Origin: Ornithinibacter aureus
GTDB lineage: Bacteria; Actinomycetota; Actinomycetes; Actinomycetales; Dermatophilaceae
Assembly (NCBI RefSeq): GCF_009858245.1
Contig: NZ_VMSB01000001.1
Span: 2,981,623 to 3,045,622, forward strand
Direction: 5' to 3'
Length of the DNA: 64,000 nt
The notes beneath the pieces are model-generated. The model was given only the letters and a program-made list of their open reading frames with translations, was not told where the DNA came from and made no database searches. The translations under genes and the position numbers were made by a program. Position 1 is the first letter of the stretch. Every line of letters starts with the position of its first letter. Positions 1 to 8,493 of the stretch are shown one piece after another.

Positions 1-2
1 GC

Positions 3-1190
3 ACGGCGCTGCTGAGCCCCGTGCTCGGCCGGCCGGTGCTGGCCGCCCTGGGGTGGTTCTACCGCCGCTCCTTCGGAGCCGTGGGGCTGATGGCCGAGCA
101 GAACGCCCGCCGCAACCCGCGACGCACGGCGGCCACGGCATCCGCCCTGATGATCGGCGTCGCCCTGGTGACGATGATGTCCGTGCTCGGTGCGTCGGCC
201 AAGGCCAGCCTGGACCAGTCGCTCTCCGAGGACATCGTGGCCGACTTCGTCGTGTCCAATGCCGTGGGGCAGGCCTTCTCCTCGACGGTCGCCGACGAGA
301 TCGAGCAGGTCGACGGGGTTGCCGCGCTCGCCCGGGTACGCAGTGCGGTGCTCCAGGTCGACGGCGACCGCGACTTCGCGTCGGCGGTCGACCCGTCGGC
401 CGTGGATGCCGTGGCACGGCCGGAGATCGTCACCGGCGCCCTGGCTGATCTCGACGCGACCTCGGTGGCGATCTCCAGCGAGCTCGCTGCGGATCGGGGG
501 TGGGCGGTCGGGTCGACCGTCAAGATCGGGTATGCCGGGACGACGTCGGACGCCACGGTCGTCGCGACCTATGTCGAGGGTGCCGTGCTGCAGTCGGACG
601 TCACGATGTCGCTGGAGGGCTTCGATGCGATCGGGGTGCCGCCGACCGATCGCACGGTCTACGTCGTGGCAGCCCCCGGTGTCGACCGGGCGGTGCTGGG
701 CGCTGCGCTGAAGGACGTCGTGGTCGACCTGCCGACCGTCACGGTCAACGACCAGGAGACCTTCGCGCAGGAGCAGCGCGCGCCGATCGACCAGCTGCTG
801 TTCATCGTCTACGCACTCCTTGGTCTGGCCGTGGTCATCGCCGTGCTCGGCATCGTCAACACGCTGGCCCTGTCGGTCATCGAGCGGGTGCGTGAGATCG
901 GGCTGCTGCGGGCGGTGGGCCTCAGCCGCACCCAGTTGCGCACGATGCTGCGGTTGGAGTCGGTGGCGATCGCACTGCTCGGGGCGGTGCTCGGCATCGC
1001 GCTCGGCCTCGCGTTTGCCCTGGCGCTGCAGCGCTCGCTCATCGACGACGGCATCGACGTGCTCGCCATCCCCGTCGGGCAGTTGGCGCTGTTCGTCGCG
1101 GTGGCCGCCGTGGTCGGGGTGCTCGCTGCCCTGTGGCCGGGCCGCCGCGCCGCCAAGCTCGACATCCTGCGCGCCATCGCCAGCGACTGA
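3..1190 (+). CDS. FtsX-like ABC transporter permease, C-terminal part (cut by window edge)
   Basis: The reading frame is open to the left edge, so the gene begins upstream and only 395 residues are visible. The visible part looks like the second half of a duplicated FtsX/MacB-type permease: a cytoplasmic motif NARRNPRRTAATASALMIG just before a membrane helix (visible residues about 35-65), an extracytoplasmic domain of about 190 residues, then three membrane helices ending in the family signature REIGLLRAVGLSRTQLRTM between the first two. Such permeases use an ABC ATPase partner for lipoprotein, macrolide or envelope-stress export; the ATPase would be upstream and the substrate cannot be told. 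A GTG at 21 is an internal codon, not a proposed start. Confidence 0.9.
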   Translation, partial: TALLSPVLGRPVLAALGWFYRRSFGAVGLMAEQNARRNPRRTAATASALMIGVALVTMMSVLGASAKASLDQSLSEDIVADFVVSNAVGQAFSSTVADEIEQVDGVAALARVRSAVLQVDGDRDFASAVDPSAVDAVARPEIVTGALADLDATSVAISSELAADRGWAVGSTVKIGYAGTTSDATVVATYVEGAVLQSDVTMSLEGFDAIGVPPTDRTVYVVAAPGVDRAVLGAALKDVVVDLPTVTVNDQETFAQEQRAPIDQLLFIVYALLGLAVVIAVLGIVNTLALSVIERVREIGLLRAVGLSRTQLRTMLRLESVAIALLGAVLGIALGLAFALALQRSLIDDGIDVLAIPVGQLALFVAVAAVVGVLAALWPGRRAAKLDILRAIASD

Positions 1191-1238
1191 CCGGCTCAGC
1201 CGAGCTGGCGGGGGGCCGAGCTCGGCTGATGAGCGCGG

Positions 1239-1532
1239 TCAGGGAGTGAACATCCGCGTGGCTGCGGCCTCGGCGTCGGCGTACTGGGTGCCCGCGGCGC
1301 CGAGCACCTGGCCGATGGAGTCCAGCGAGGTGCGCACCTGCTGCTGCGTGCCCCGCCACTGCGAGACGACACCCTGGAACTGCGCCGACGCCGTGCCGGT
1401 CCACGCGTCCTGAAGGCCGTTGAGCCGGGCCATCATCGTGGCGACCTGGCCCTCGATCTCGGCGGAGATGCGCGCGATGTCGCCGGCTGCACCCGCGATG
1501 CGCTCGGTGTCGACGGTGAACTGTGCTGCCAT
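1239..1532 (-). CDS. WXG100 (ESAT-6-like) secreted protein
   Basis: A 97-residue helical protein with the defining W-x-G turn (DAWTGTASAQF, about residues 43-53) between two amphipathic helices. This matches the WXG100 family of type VII (ESX) secretion substrates, which normally work as helical-hairpin dimers. The ATG at 1532 is preceded by a GA-rich ribosome site (GAGGGGGA). It stands alone: no partner WXG gene, EccC ATPase or YxxxD effector lies nearby, so the secretion machine must be encoded elsewhere. The upstream region holds a head-to-head repeat array. Confidence 0.9.
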   Translation of the reverse strand: MAAQFTVDTERIAGAAGDIARISAEIEGQVATMMARLNGLQDAWTGTASAQFQGVVSQWRGTQQQVRTSLDSIGQVLGAAGTQYADAEAAATRMFTP

Positions 1533-1707
1533 GGGAATCCCCCTCGTTCAGGGCTGCACCCGAGTGGCGCACCCGCTGCTGACGACACTAGGACGATTCG
1601 CGACACGGCCCCGAGACTTATCCACAGGGCTGGGTCGAGGGGCGTGCCCTTGCGCATCCGGGTGCGCTGCGTATCGGTGGTGGCGGGCGGCCGGCTCGAT
1701 GGCTGGG

Positions 1708-1790
1708 CCTTACTCCCGTCGCAGATCCTTACTCCCGATGTGCGTCGTTGCAGCAGCGCACATCGGGAGCAAGGGCGCACATCGGGAGTT
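1708..1790. repeat. Head-to-head 19-bp repeat array (array 1)
   Basis: Two forward copies beginning CCTTACTCCCG (1708 and 1727, exactly 19 bp apart) face two reverse copies of CGCACATCGGGAG (1757 and 1776, again 19 bp apart). The inner pair, 1732-1744 and 1757-1769, is a perfect 13-bp inverted repeat with a 12-nt spacer. It lies in the 377-bp gap between the divergent WXG100 and DUF4031-Nudix genes, in which I see no other gene. It could be a regulatory array or a mobile repeat; its function is unknown. Confidence 0.75.
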
Positions 1791-1847
1791 GGGCCCCGCC
1801 GTCGACACCTCACCGGGTACCGAGCCGGCCGAGAGGGGGTCGGACCT

Positions 1848-1881
1848 GTGCCGGAACTGACCTATTGGTCACGTCCGGCAC
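1848..1881. promoter_or_regulatory. 34-bp nested palindrome, copy 1 (GACC-TATT-GGTC core)
   Basis: Outer arms GTGCCGGA/TCCGGCAC and inner arms GACC/GGTC are exactly symmetric around a 4-nt TATT centre, 34 bp in total. Two more elements of the same length and core occur at 15132 and 15176. This copy ends 28 bp before the GTG start of the DUF4031-Nudix gene, a position suited to an operator. The bound protein is not known; the MarR-family protein encoded at 15278, next to the other two copies, is the obvious candidate. Confidence 0.6.
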
Positions 1882-1909
1882 TCGCGTCGCCCCGGCCTAC
1901 GATCGGGGC

Positions 1910-2686
1910 GTGGCCATCCTCATCGACCCGCCGCGCCCCGAGGCGCACGGCCGCCGGTGGTCGCACCTGATCAGCGACACCAGCACCGAGGAGCTGCACG
2001 CCTTCGCCCGCGCGGCCGGCATCCCCCGCAGGGCGTTCGAGGGCGACCACTACGACATCCCCGAGGAGCGCTACGCCGCCGTGGTCGCAGCCGGGGCAGA
2101 GCCGATCCCGGCACGTGACCTCGTCCGACGGCTCCAGCGCAGCGGGCTGCGCCTGCAGAAGCGCCGCGGCGACACCGGCGTCGCCAAGGTCACCGGCATC
2201 CGCTTCGTCGACGGCACGAGCGCCGACGTCGACCTCATCGCCTCCCCTCGCGAGGCCGACGAGGCACGAGTGTTCGCGGCGATGGCCTTCGTCCGCGACG
2301 ACACCAGCGACTTCGTGCTCGTGCACTCCGTGCGCCGCAGCGAGTGGGGTGCACCGGGTGGCTGGCGCGAGCCGGGGGAGTCGGTGCGTCAGAACGCCGT
2401 TCGTGAGGTCCGTGAGGAGACCGGCCTGTGCGTGGCCCCCCACGACCTCATCCCGATCGGTTACGAGCGCTTCCACCACCGATCCTCCGGCGGCCTGTGG
2501 CGCGAGGGGCAGGACCTGCTCCAGGTCTACGAGGTGAGCGTCCCCGGCATCCGACCCGCCCTCACCCCTGGACTCGACGACACGTCACACCACCAGTGGG
2601 TCACCTGGGACGAGCTCGAGGCCCTGTGCTCCCGCCAGTTCTGGTGGGCGCTCGCCGAGGCGACCCTCAGCCCGCCAGCCGGGTGA
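1910..2686 (+). CDS. DUF4031 plus Nudix hydrolase fusion protein
   Basis: A 258-residue protein of two parts. Residues about 1-85 are a DUF4031 domain, recognised by AILIDPPRPEAHGRRWSH and the DHYDIPEERY motif. Residues about 115-250 are a Nudix domain with the full box GGWREPGESVRQNAVREVRE followed by ETGL (glycine, the REVREETG metal-binding glutamates). Nudix enzymes hydrolyse nucleoside diphosphate-linked substrates; the specific substrate is not predictable. I chose the GTG at 1910 because DUF4031 proteins begin with this VAILIDPP segment and the frame upstream looks non-coding. The last 20 bp overlap the convergent HD-domain gene. Confidence 0.85.
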   Translation: MAILIDPPRPEAHGRRWSHLISDTSTEELHAFARAAGIPRRAFEGDHYDIPEERYAAVVAAGAEPIPARDLVRRLQRSGLRLQKRRGDTGVAKVTGIRFVDGTSADVDLIASPREADEARVFAAMAFVRDDTSDFVLVHSVRRSEWGAPGGWREPGESVRQNAVREVREETGLCVAPHDLIPIGYERFHHRSSGGLWREGQDLLQVYEVSVPGIRPALTPGLDDTSHHQWVTWDELEALCSRQFWWALAEATLSPPAG

Positions 2687-3380
2687 GTTCGCGGGCGAGG
2701 TTCTCACGCGCCGCCGGCCCCCACGTCGACCGCGCGTACTGGGTGCGGTACACGTTGTCCCGCGCGAGGAACGGTCGCAGCACGGCAGAGCGCTCACGGG
2801 CGTAGACCGCCGCGGGCACGTGCGCGTACTCGGCGCGCACCTGGGCGCAGTACTCGTCGAACCGAACCACCGGAGCCGCGAGGATCCACAGGTCCGCGTC
2901 ATGCAGCAGCACCCGGGCAGGGTCCTCACCGGCGGTGCTGCCCAGATCGTGGTGCTCGGTGTCGAGCACGGATGCCGTGACGCGCCGTCGCGTCGTCGCC
3001 GCCACCCTCAGCGCGCTCAGGTGGTGCTCGGCCAGGTCTGCGCTCGCGGCCTCGTTGCTCACGGTGGCTGCCCCTGCGGCCGCGGCTGCCCCCGACGTGC
3101 CGGGACGGTCTGGCGTCTCACGGATGACCGAGTAGACAGCGTCGTGGAACCAGGCGGCCAAAACGGCGACCGTTGCGTCCTCGGCGGAGACCGCGCGGGT
3201 GGCGCACAGCCGGTCGAGCGCTGCGAGCACCTCGCTGAGGTGGGTGAGGCCGTGGTAGCGCCGGTGCTTCTCGCTCCAGCGATTGAGCAGGTCGTGCCCC
3301 ACGTCGTCGACGACCTCCCGTGGCGCCCGGGGAGCGGCCGCGGCGCAGTCGGCCACCCACCGGCGTTGGAGCGCACGCAT
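2667..3380 (-). CDS. HD-domain metal-dependent phosphohydrolase-like protein
   Basis: A 237-residue protein with the HD-superfamily residues spread as expected: His in RRYHGLTHL (about residue 45), the paired WFHDAVY (about residue 80), a later LHDADL (about 155), and a conserved C-terminal segment AHVPAAVYARERSAVL. This is the predicted HD phosphohydrolase family often seen as a single gene in actinobacteria; the substrate is unknown. The ATG at 3380 gives the family's usual MRALQRRW start; an in-frame ATG at 3416 would overlap the upstream gene's end. It follows the DUF2339 gene by 32 bp on the same strand and may be co-transcribed. Confidence 0.8.
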   Translation of the reverse strand: MRALQRRWVADCAAAAPRAPREVVDDVGHDLLNRWSEKHRRYHGLTHLSEVLAALDRLCATRAVSAEDATVAVLAAWFHDAVYSVIRETPDRPGTSGAAAAAGAATVSNEAASADLAEHHLSALRVAATTRRRVTASVLDTEHHDLGSTAGEDPARVLLHDADLWILAAPVVRFDEYCAQVRAEYAHVPAAVYARERSAVLRPFLARDNVYRTQYARSTWGPAARENLARELTRLAG

Positions 3381-3412
3381 CGGGCCACTGTGCCACCCAC
3401 CACGGGCTCGCG

Positions 3413-5401
3413 TCACGAGGCTGGACGCGACCGCTCGTACGCCTTGGCGTAGCGGCTGCCCATCGCCAGCAGCAGCAGACCCACGGCGATGAAGGCGACC
3501 GAGCGAACGATGCCGCTCAGCGACGACAGGTCGTAGAGGAACAGCTTCGCCACGCTGACGGCGGCGAGCAGGAGGCCCGTGCGCAGCGTCAGGTCGGCGT
3601 CAGGCGAACGCTCGAGGCCGTGCAGCAGCAACCATGCGGCTCCCAGCATCCAGGTGATCGTGGCGACGGCCTGCCCGATGGTGAACCCCAGGGTCGGGTC
3701 GCCCAGTCGCGCGCCGACGAGCGTGCCAGCCGCGGCCAGGGCCGTCGCGGAGGCGGCCAGCCCCAGCACCCAGACGGCGATCCGCACCATCACGCGCAGC
3801 TCACGCCCCAGACCGCGTTGCTGGCCCATCGCCCAGACGACCATGGCGAGCACCCCGGCGAGCACGATGCTGTCCAGCAGTGCCGCCGCCATGTCGCCGC
3901 GCAGGGTGCGCGCAGACGCCGCGACGGTCAGCGGGTACTGCAGCCACCCGACGACGCCCAGGAGGGTCACACCTGCCGCCAGCGCGAGGTTCACCCGGGA
4001 ACGCGTGATGCCTGCGACGGCCAGGCCCACGATCGCGAGCAGCAGCAGCCCGGTCGTGATGAACCGGGTCGGTGCGCCCGCGACGACCGCCAGCACGGCG
4101 AACACCGTGCCCGCTGCGCCCGTGGTGACGACCAGGTGGCCTGCCACGGGGCCGACCGGGCCGCGACCCAGCGTGGTTGCCGTGAGGAGCAGCGCGGCGG
4201 ATGCCGTGGCGAGGGCGAGCGTGCGCGCCGGGTTGTCGAAGGTCGTCGTCGCGGCGAACAGCCCGACGGAGAGCAGCGCGACCGCGATGGAGGCGGCCAC
4301 GTCGCCGCGGTCTCGGCGCACCGACAGGGTCGAGGTGAGCAGGGTGGCGCCGAGCGCGAGGCCGGCGATCGCGAGGTTGCCCACGTCGTCTGCCGTGCCA
4401 CCTCCTGACACCGAGCTCACGAGCAGCGCCAGCGTCAGCGGAAGCACCCGGGCCAGGGTGAGCACCTGGGTGGTCCGGTCGCCCGAGGCCCACCAGCCGG
4501 CGAGGCAGAGGATGGCGAGGTAGCCGGTGACCACCCAGCCACCGCCCTGGGCGACCACGGGAGCCAGCACGGCCGCACCGAGCACGACGAGCACCGCGAG
4601 CAGCTCGCTGCGCCAGCTGCGGGCCAGGTGCAACCCGGCGAGCGCCACCGCACCGGCGAGGGCCAGGCCCGGCGCGGTCGGCACCCAGCCGTAGCCGGTG
4701 GTCATGGCGACGACGACGAGGTAGGCGGTGGCGACACCGGTGGCCACCAGGGCGACGGGGGCGGCCCCGACCGCTGCGGGTGCGCCCTCGACCCCTGCGG
4801 GTGTGGCTGCAGTCGTGTCGGGGGCGCCTGCGGCCGCGGCGCGTTCACGCAGGTCGGCGCGACCACTTCGCACGCCCAGCCCGATGAGCACCGCGGCGAG
4901 CAGGGCTCCGGCGGCGACGCGTGCCTCCGGGCCGAACCAGCCGCGCTGGGCGGCCAGGACGAGGAACATCGCGACCCCGGCCATGGTGATGACGGCGCCG
5001 GCGATGGCCAGCACCCGCGTCACGGCTCCCTCGCGGCGGTACCACGGCACCGCCGGGGCGGGCTGCTGCCACGGACCCTGGGGCGGCGCGGCCGGTGCCG
5101 GTGTGGCGGCGGGCGGTTGGCGCATCGCCGGGGGCTGCGGCGCCGGCGCCTGCGCGGTGAGCGACGGCGCGGTGAGCGGCGGCGCAGTGAGTGGCGGCGC
5201 GGCGGGTGCCGCCGGGGAACCTGCCGGGCGGGCGACGGGAGGGGGAACGGGAGCCGGGCGGGCGGCATCCGGGATGCCGTACCCCTCCTCGCGCTCGAGC
5301 TGGCTGCGCAGGCGGGCCAGGCCGTTGCCGACGGTGTACATGCGGGTCATCGCCTCGGCGAACTCTGTTTCGAGCTGCTGGATCTGGGCGCGGGTGCTCA
5401 T
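3413..5401 (-). CDS. DUF2339 polytopic membrane protein
   Basis: A 662-residue membrane protein. Residues about 1-45 form a short helical segment (QIQQLETEFAEAMTRMYTVG), followed by a Pro/Ala-rich linker to about residue 120, then roughly 18-20 hydrophobic helices to the end. This layout, with coiled N-terminus, proline-rich linker and long helix array, is typical of the DUF2339 family, whose function is not established. The ATG at 5401 is chosen over upstream in-frame codons because it begins the helical segment. It lies downstream of the HtrA gene on the same strand, with a possible terminator hairpin between them. Confidence 0.8.
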   Translation of the reverse strand: MSTRAQIQQLETEFAEAMTRMYTVGNGLARLRSQLEREEGYGIPDAARPAPVPPPVARPAGSPAAPAAPPLTAPPLTAPSLTAQAPAPQPPAMRQPPAATPAPAAPPQGPWQQPAPAVPWYRREGAVTRVLAIAGAVITMAGVAMFLVLAAQRGWFGPEARVAAGALLAAVLIGLGVRSGRADLRERAAAAGAPDTTAATPAGVEGAPAAVGAAPVALVATGVATAYLVVVAMTTGYGWVPTAPGLALAGAVALAGLHLARSWRSELLAVLVVLGAAVLAPVVAQGGGWVVTGYLAILCLAGWWASGDRTTQVLTLARVLPLTLALLVSSVSGGGTADDVGNLAIAGLALGATLLTSTLSVRRDRGDVAASIAVALLSVGLFAATTTFDNPARTLALATASAALLLTATTLGRGPVGPVAGHLVVTTGAAGTVFAVLAVVAGAPTRFITTGLLLLAIVGLAVAGITRSRVNLALAAGVTLLGVVGWLQYPLTVAASARTLRGDMAAALLDSIVLAGVLAMVVWAMGQQRGLGRELRVMVRIAVWVLGLAASATALAAAGTLVGARLGDPTLGFTIGQAVATITWMLGAAWLLLHGLERSPDADLTLRTGLLLAAVSVAKLFLYDLSSLSGIVRSVAFIAVGLLLLAMGSRYAKAYERSRPAS

Positions 5402-5472
5402 GGGCACAGTCTCGCGCGCGACGAGGCTCCACACCTGAGCCTTGGCACTCAGAGTCGCGCCCAACCTGTCAC

Positions 5473-5518
5473 GACGTCCGTCAGGCAGGCTGGTGAAGCC
5501 ACCAACCTGCCGGACGTC
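5473..5518 (-). terminator. Imperfect hairpin after the HtrA gene
   Basis: GACGTCCG (5473-5480) is repeated inverted as CGGACGTC (5511-5518), with further partial pairing in between. It lies just beyond the HtrA stop (5523, minus strand) and upstream of the DUF2339 start. There is no T-tract, so a terminator role is an inference from position and GC-rich stem. Confidence 0.45.
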
Positions 5519-5522
5519 CGGG

Positions 5523-6851
5523 TCAGGGGGTGGTGGAGGTCGGCTTGGCGGCGAGGGTGGTCTTGACGTCGATCGTCCTGCCGTCGCGCAGGACGGTGAG
5601 GGTGACCTCGTCACCGGCGTTGCGCTCGCGGATGTGGGCGACGAGGGAGAGGGCCGACTCGACCCGCTCGCCACCCACGGCCGTCACGACGTCGCCGACC
5701 TGGAGCCCGGCCTCGGAGGCGGGGGTGTCGGCACCGACCGAGGTGATCTCGGCGCCGGTGCGCGTGGCCGAGCCGTCGGAGGCCGAGCCGTCCTGCGGGG
5801 TCACCCCGAGGTAGGCGTGCACGGCCGTGCCCTTGGCGATGAGCTGCTCGGCGATCGAGGTGGCCTCGTTGACCGGGATCGCGAAGCCGATGCCGATGTT
5901 GCCCGACTGGCCCGAGGACGACCCGAGCGAGGCGATGGAGGAGTTGATGCCGATGAGCTGGCCCCCGGCGTTGACGAGCGCTCCACCACTGTTGCCGGGG
6001 TTGATCGCCGCAGAGGTCTGGATGGCGTTGGTGACGACGGGCTCGGCCTGCGACTGGCCCTGGCCGAACTGGTCCTGGCCGCTGCTCTCACCCTGGGTGG
6101 TGACGGGACGGTTCAGCGCGCTCACGATGCCGGTGGTGACGGTGCCGGCCAGGCCCAGCGGGTTGCCGACGGCCATGACCGGGTCTCCGACCGCGAGGGC
6201 GTCGGAGTCGCCGACGGCGATGGGCGTGAGGTTGCTGGGGTTGCCCGTGATGGTGATGACGGCCAGGTCGGTCGACGGGTCGGTGCCGCGGATCTCGGCC
6301 GCGAAGGTGCGACCGTCCGAGGTCGTCACGGTCAGTTCCTGGGCGCCGGCCACCACGTGGTTGTTGGTCAGCACGTGGCCGGAGGAGTCGATGATGACCC
6401 CGGAGCCCTGGCCGCCGCCCTGCGCAGATGTCGCGGTGATGGCGACGACGCTCGGGGCGACGGCGCTCGCGGTCGCGGTCCAGTTGGGTGCCGAGCCGTC
6501 GGCCTGGATGACCGGCGCGGTGTCGGTGTCGCGGCCGAGGGACTGCGAGGTGCCCGTGGTCGTCGCGGCGTCGGTGCCGTCGTAGGCGCCGGTGACGGCG
6601 AGCGTGCTGCCCGAGGCGATGAGGCCGGTGATCACCGCGACGGCGGTCAGCTCAGCCAGGCGACGGCCTCGCTTGGGCGCCGGGGGAGTGGTAATCGCCG
6701 GCACCGAGGGGGGGCCCGGAGGGGCCGGCGGGGCCGGGGGCCACGTCGGCACGGGCTCGGTCGGCTGGCCGAACGTCCCCACGGGGCGAGGGTCGGTGGT
6801 GGTGCCGCCTCGGGGGGCGTACCACTGGGGGGTGGGGTTCTGGTCGGTCAT
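5523..6851 (-). CDS. Membrane-anchored HtrA/PepD-type serine protease with PDZ domain
   Basis: A 442-residue protein: a proline-rich cytoplasmic N-terminus (about 1-58), one membrane helix (about 62-85, LAELTAVAVITGLIASG), a trypsin-like protease with His in LTNNHVVAG (about 166), Asp in STDLAVI (about 194) and Ser in INPGNSGGALVN (about 286), and a C-terminal PDZ domain (about 345-435). It would degrade or chaperone misfolded proteins outside the membrane. The gene follows a response regulator and histidine kinase in the same order as mprA-mprB-pepD in mycobacteria, where the protease is part of the envelope-stress regulon; the same wiring is inferred here. Confidence 0.93.
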   Translation of the reverse strand: MTDQNPTPQWYAPRGGTTTDPRPVGTFGQPTEPVPTWPPAPPAPPGPPSVPAITTPPAPKRGRRLAELTAVAVITGLIASGSTLAVTGAYDGTDAATTTGTSQSLGRDTDTAPVIQADGSAPNWTATASAVAPSVVAITATSAQGGGQGSGVIIDSSGHVLTNNHVVAGAQELTVTTSDGRTFAAEIRGTDPSTDLAVITITGNPSNLTPIAVGDSDALAVGDPVMAVGNPLGLAGTVTTGIVSALNRPVTTQGESSGQDQFGQGQSQAEPVVTNAIQTSAAINPGNSGGALVNAGGQLIGINSSIASLGSSSGQSGNIGIGFAIPVNEATSIAEQLIAKGTAVHAYLGVTPQDGSASDGSATRTGAEITSVGADTPASEAGLQVGDVVTAVGGERVESALSLVAHIRERNAGDEVTLTVLRDGRTIDVKTTLAAKPTSTTP

Positions 6852-6880
6852 GGCGAACGCTCCTTCGGGCGGGGGTGACT

Positions 6881-6900
6881 GGCTTGACTCCAGTCAAGCC
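6881..6900. terminator. 8-bp stem hairpin between kinase and HtrA genes
   Basis: GGCTTGAC and GTCAAGCC form a perfect 8-bp stem around TCCA. It lies in the 71-bp gap upstream of the HtrA ATG and downstream of the kinase stop (6923), both on the minus strand. It could be a terminator of the kinase operon or an operator for the HtrA promoter; the sequence does not decide between them. Confidence 0.45.
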
Positions 6901-6922
6901 CGCCGACTTGCGAGCACTCTGA

Positions 6923-8491
6923 TCAGTTGCTGGGAGTGCGCTGTGCGATGGGGCGCTGATGGGGCGATGACGGCCGCTGGGGCAGGCGCACGACGAAGGT
7001 GGCACCGCCCCCGGGGGTGCGCGCCACCCCGACCTGGCCCTGGTGACGGGCCACGATCGCGGCGACGATCGCCAGCCCCAGACCGCTTCCGCCGCCAGCC
7101 GTTCGGCCACGCGAGGGGTCGGCCCGGTAGAACCGTTCGAAGACCTTCGTCGCCACCTCGGGCGGGACCCCCGGCCCGTGGTCGCGCACCTCGAGGGTCG
7201 CGCCGTGCGCGTCGAGGCCGACGGCGACCTCGACAGGGGTGCCCGCCGGGGTGTGCCGCAGCGCGTTGGCGACGAGGTTGGTGACGACCTGGCGCAGCTT
7301 CGGCTCGGACCCCACGACGACCGTCGGCGCGACCGGGCCGTTGAGCCCCAGGAGGCTGATCCGACGCTCGGGGGCGCGCACGCGCGCGTCGGCCACGGCA
7401 TCCGCGGCGAGCACGGTGAGGTCCACGGGAGCCAGCTCGACCTCGGGGGCGTCGTCGATGCGGGCGAGCATGAGGAGGTCCTCGACGAGACCGCTCATCC
7501 GCTCGGATTCGGCCTCGATCCGCTCCATCGCGCCGCCGACCGCCTCGGGGTCACGCACCGCGCCCTGACGGTAGAGCTCGGCGTAGCCGCGGACCGTCGC
7601 CAGCGGGGTGCGCAGCTCGTGGGAGGCGTCGGCGACGAACTGGCGCATCCGCTCCTCGCTGGCCTCTCGCACGGCGAACGAGGACTCGATGCGCGCGAGC
7701 ATCGTGTTGAGGCTGCGCGACAGCGAGGTCACCTCGTCGTCGGCCTGGCGGACCGGGATGCGTTGCGTGAGGTCGCCGGCGGCGATGGCCGCGGCGGTGT
7801 CCTCGATGCGGGTGAGCGGCCGGAAGGCGCGCCGCACGGCATACCGGGCCATCGCCAGCGAGGCGAGCAGGACGAGCGTGCTGATCAGTCCCGTCGTGAT
7901 GACGAGCTGGGTCACGGTGTCGTTGACGGTGTCGAGGGGGACGCCGACGGCGAAGGTGGAGTCCTCGCCGACGACCCGGCCCGCGATGAAGCGCCACTGC
8001 GGGCGGCCCCCCTCCGACGGCACGGTGAACGGCTCGCCGCTCGTCACGCGCGGGTCGTCGACGGTGAGCACGGGAAGGACCGGCCGCGCCGTCTCCCCGG
8101 TGGGCAGGCGGGTGATCGTGCCGCGGGCACCCTGGAGGTGGAACGCATACCCCGTGGGCAGCGCCGAGCCGGTGCTGCGCAGGTCGTCGAACACCTGAGT
8201 GGCCACGGGGCGAGCGACCGAGCGCAGTTCGGAATCGACCCGGTCGAGCAGGTCCGAGCGCATGAGGTAGGCCGTCGCGAGGCTCGTGAGGATGAGCGCG
8301 GCCCCGACGAGGGTCCCGACGATCGCCACGAGGCGGCGCCGCAGGGGGACCGCCTCGAGGTGGCGCACCACGCGGGCGACCGGGCCGTCCTTGGGGGTGC
8401 GCTGGTCGGATGCCGGTGGAGTGGTCGCCGGTTGGCCGGGTACGGGTTGGTCGGATGCCGGTGGGGTGGTCGCCGGGGAGGCGCTCGACAC
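6923..8491 (-). CDS. Sensor histidine kinase of OmpR-type two-component system (MprB-like)
   Basis: A 522-residue sensor kinase: short cytoplasmic tail, membrane helix (about 50-72), extracytoplasmic sensor of about 115 residues, second helix (about 195-218), HAMP domain, HisKA with the phospho-acceptor His in DASHELRTPL (about 290), and an ATPase domain with the asparagine box LVANALRHTPAG, then DHGPGVP and GGSGLGLAI. The GTG at 8491 lies 2 nt after the regulator's stop, so the two are translationally linked. The N-terminal tail contains a 45-bp tandem duplication (copies near 8403 and 8448) that repeats TTPPASDQ. Its order with the HtrA gene suggests an envelope-stress role like MprB; the signal is unknown. 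Confidence 0.93.
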   Translation of the reverse strand: MSSASPATTPPASDQPVPGQPATTPPASDQRTPKDGPVARVVRHLEAVPLRRRLVAIVGTLVGAALILTSLATAYLMRSDLLDRVDSELRSVARPVATQVFDDLRSTGSALPTGYAFHLQGARGTITRLPTGETARPVLPVLTVDDPRVTSGEPFTVPSEGGRPQWRFIAGRVVGEDSTFAVGVPLDTVNDTVTQLVITTGLISTLVLLASLAMARYAVRRAFRPLTRIEDTAAAIAAGDLTQRIPVRQADDEVTSLSRSLNTMLARIESSFAVREASEERMRQFVADASHELRTPLATVRGYAELYRQGAVRDPEAVGGAMERIEAESERMSGLVEDLLMLARIDDAPEVELAPVDLTVLAADAVADARVRAPERRISLLGLNGPVAPTVVVGSEPKLRQVVTNLVANALRHTPAGTPVEVAVGLDAHGATLEVRDHGPGVPPEVATKVFERFYRADPSRGRTAGGGSGLGLAIVAAIVARHQGQVGVARTPGGGATFVVRLPQRPSSPHQRPIAQRTPSN

Positions 8492-8493
8492 GG

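Noticed and set aside
1848-1881. A loxP/FRT-like recombination site, because of the 34-bp length
   Set aside because: loxP and FRT have 13-bp arms with an 8-bp asymmetric spacer and a nearby recombinase. Here symmetry extends to a 4-nt loop, and no recombinase gene is in the window.
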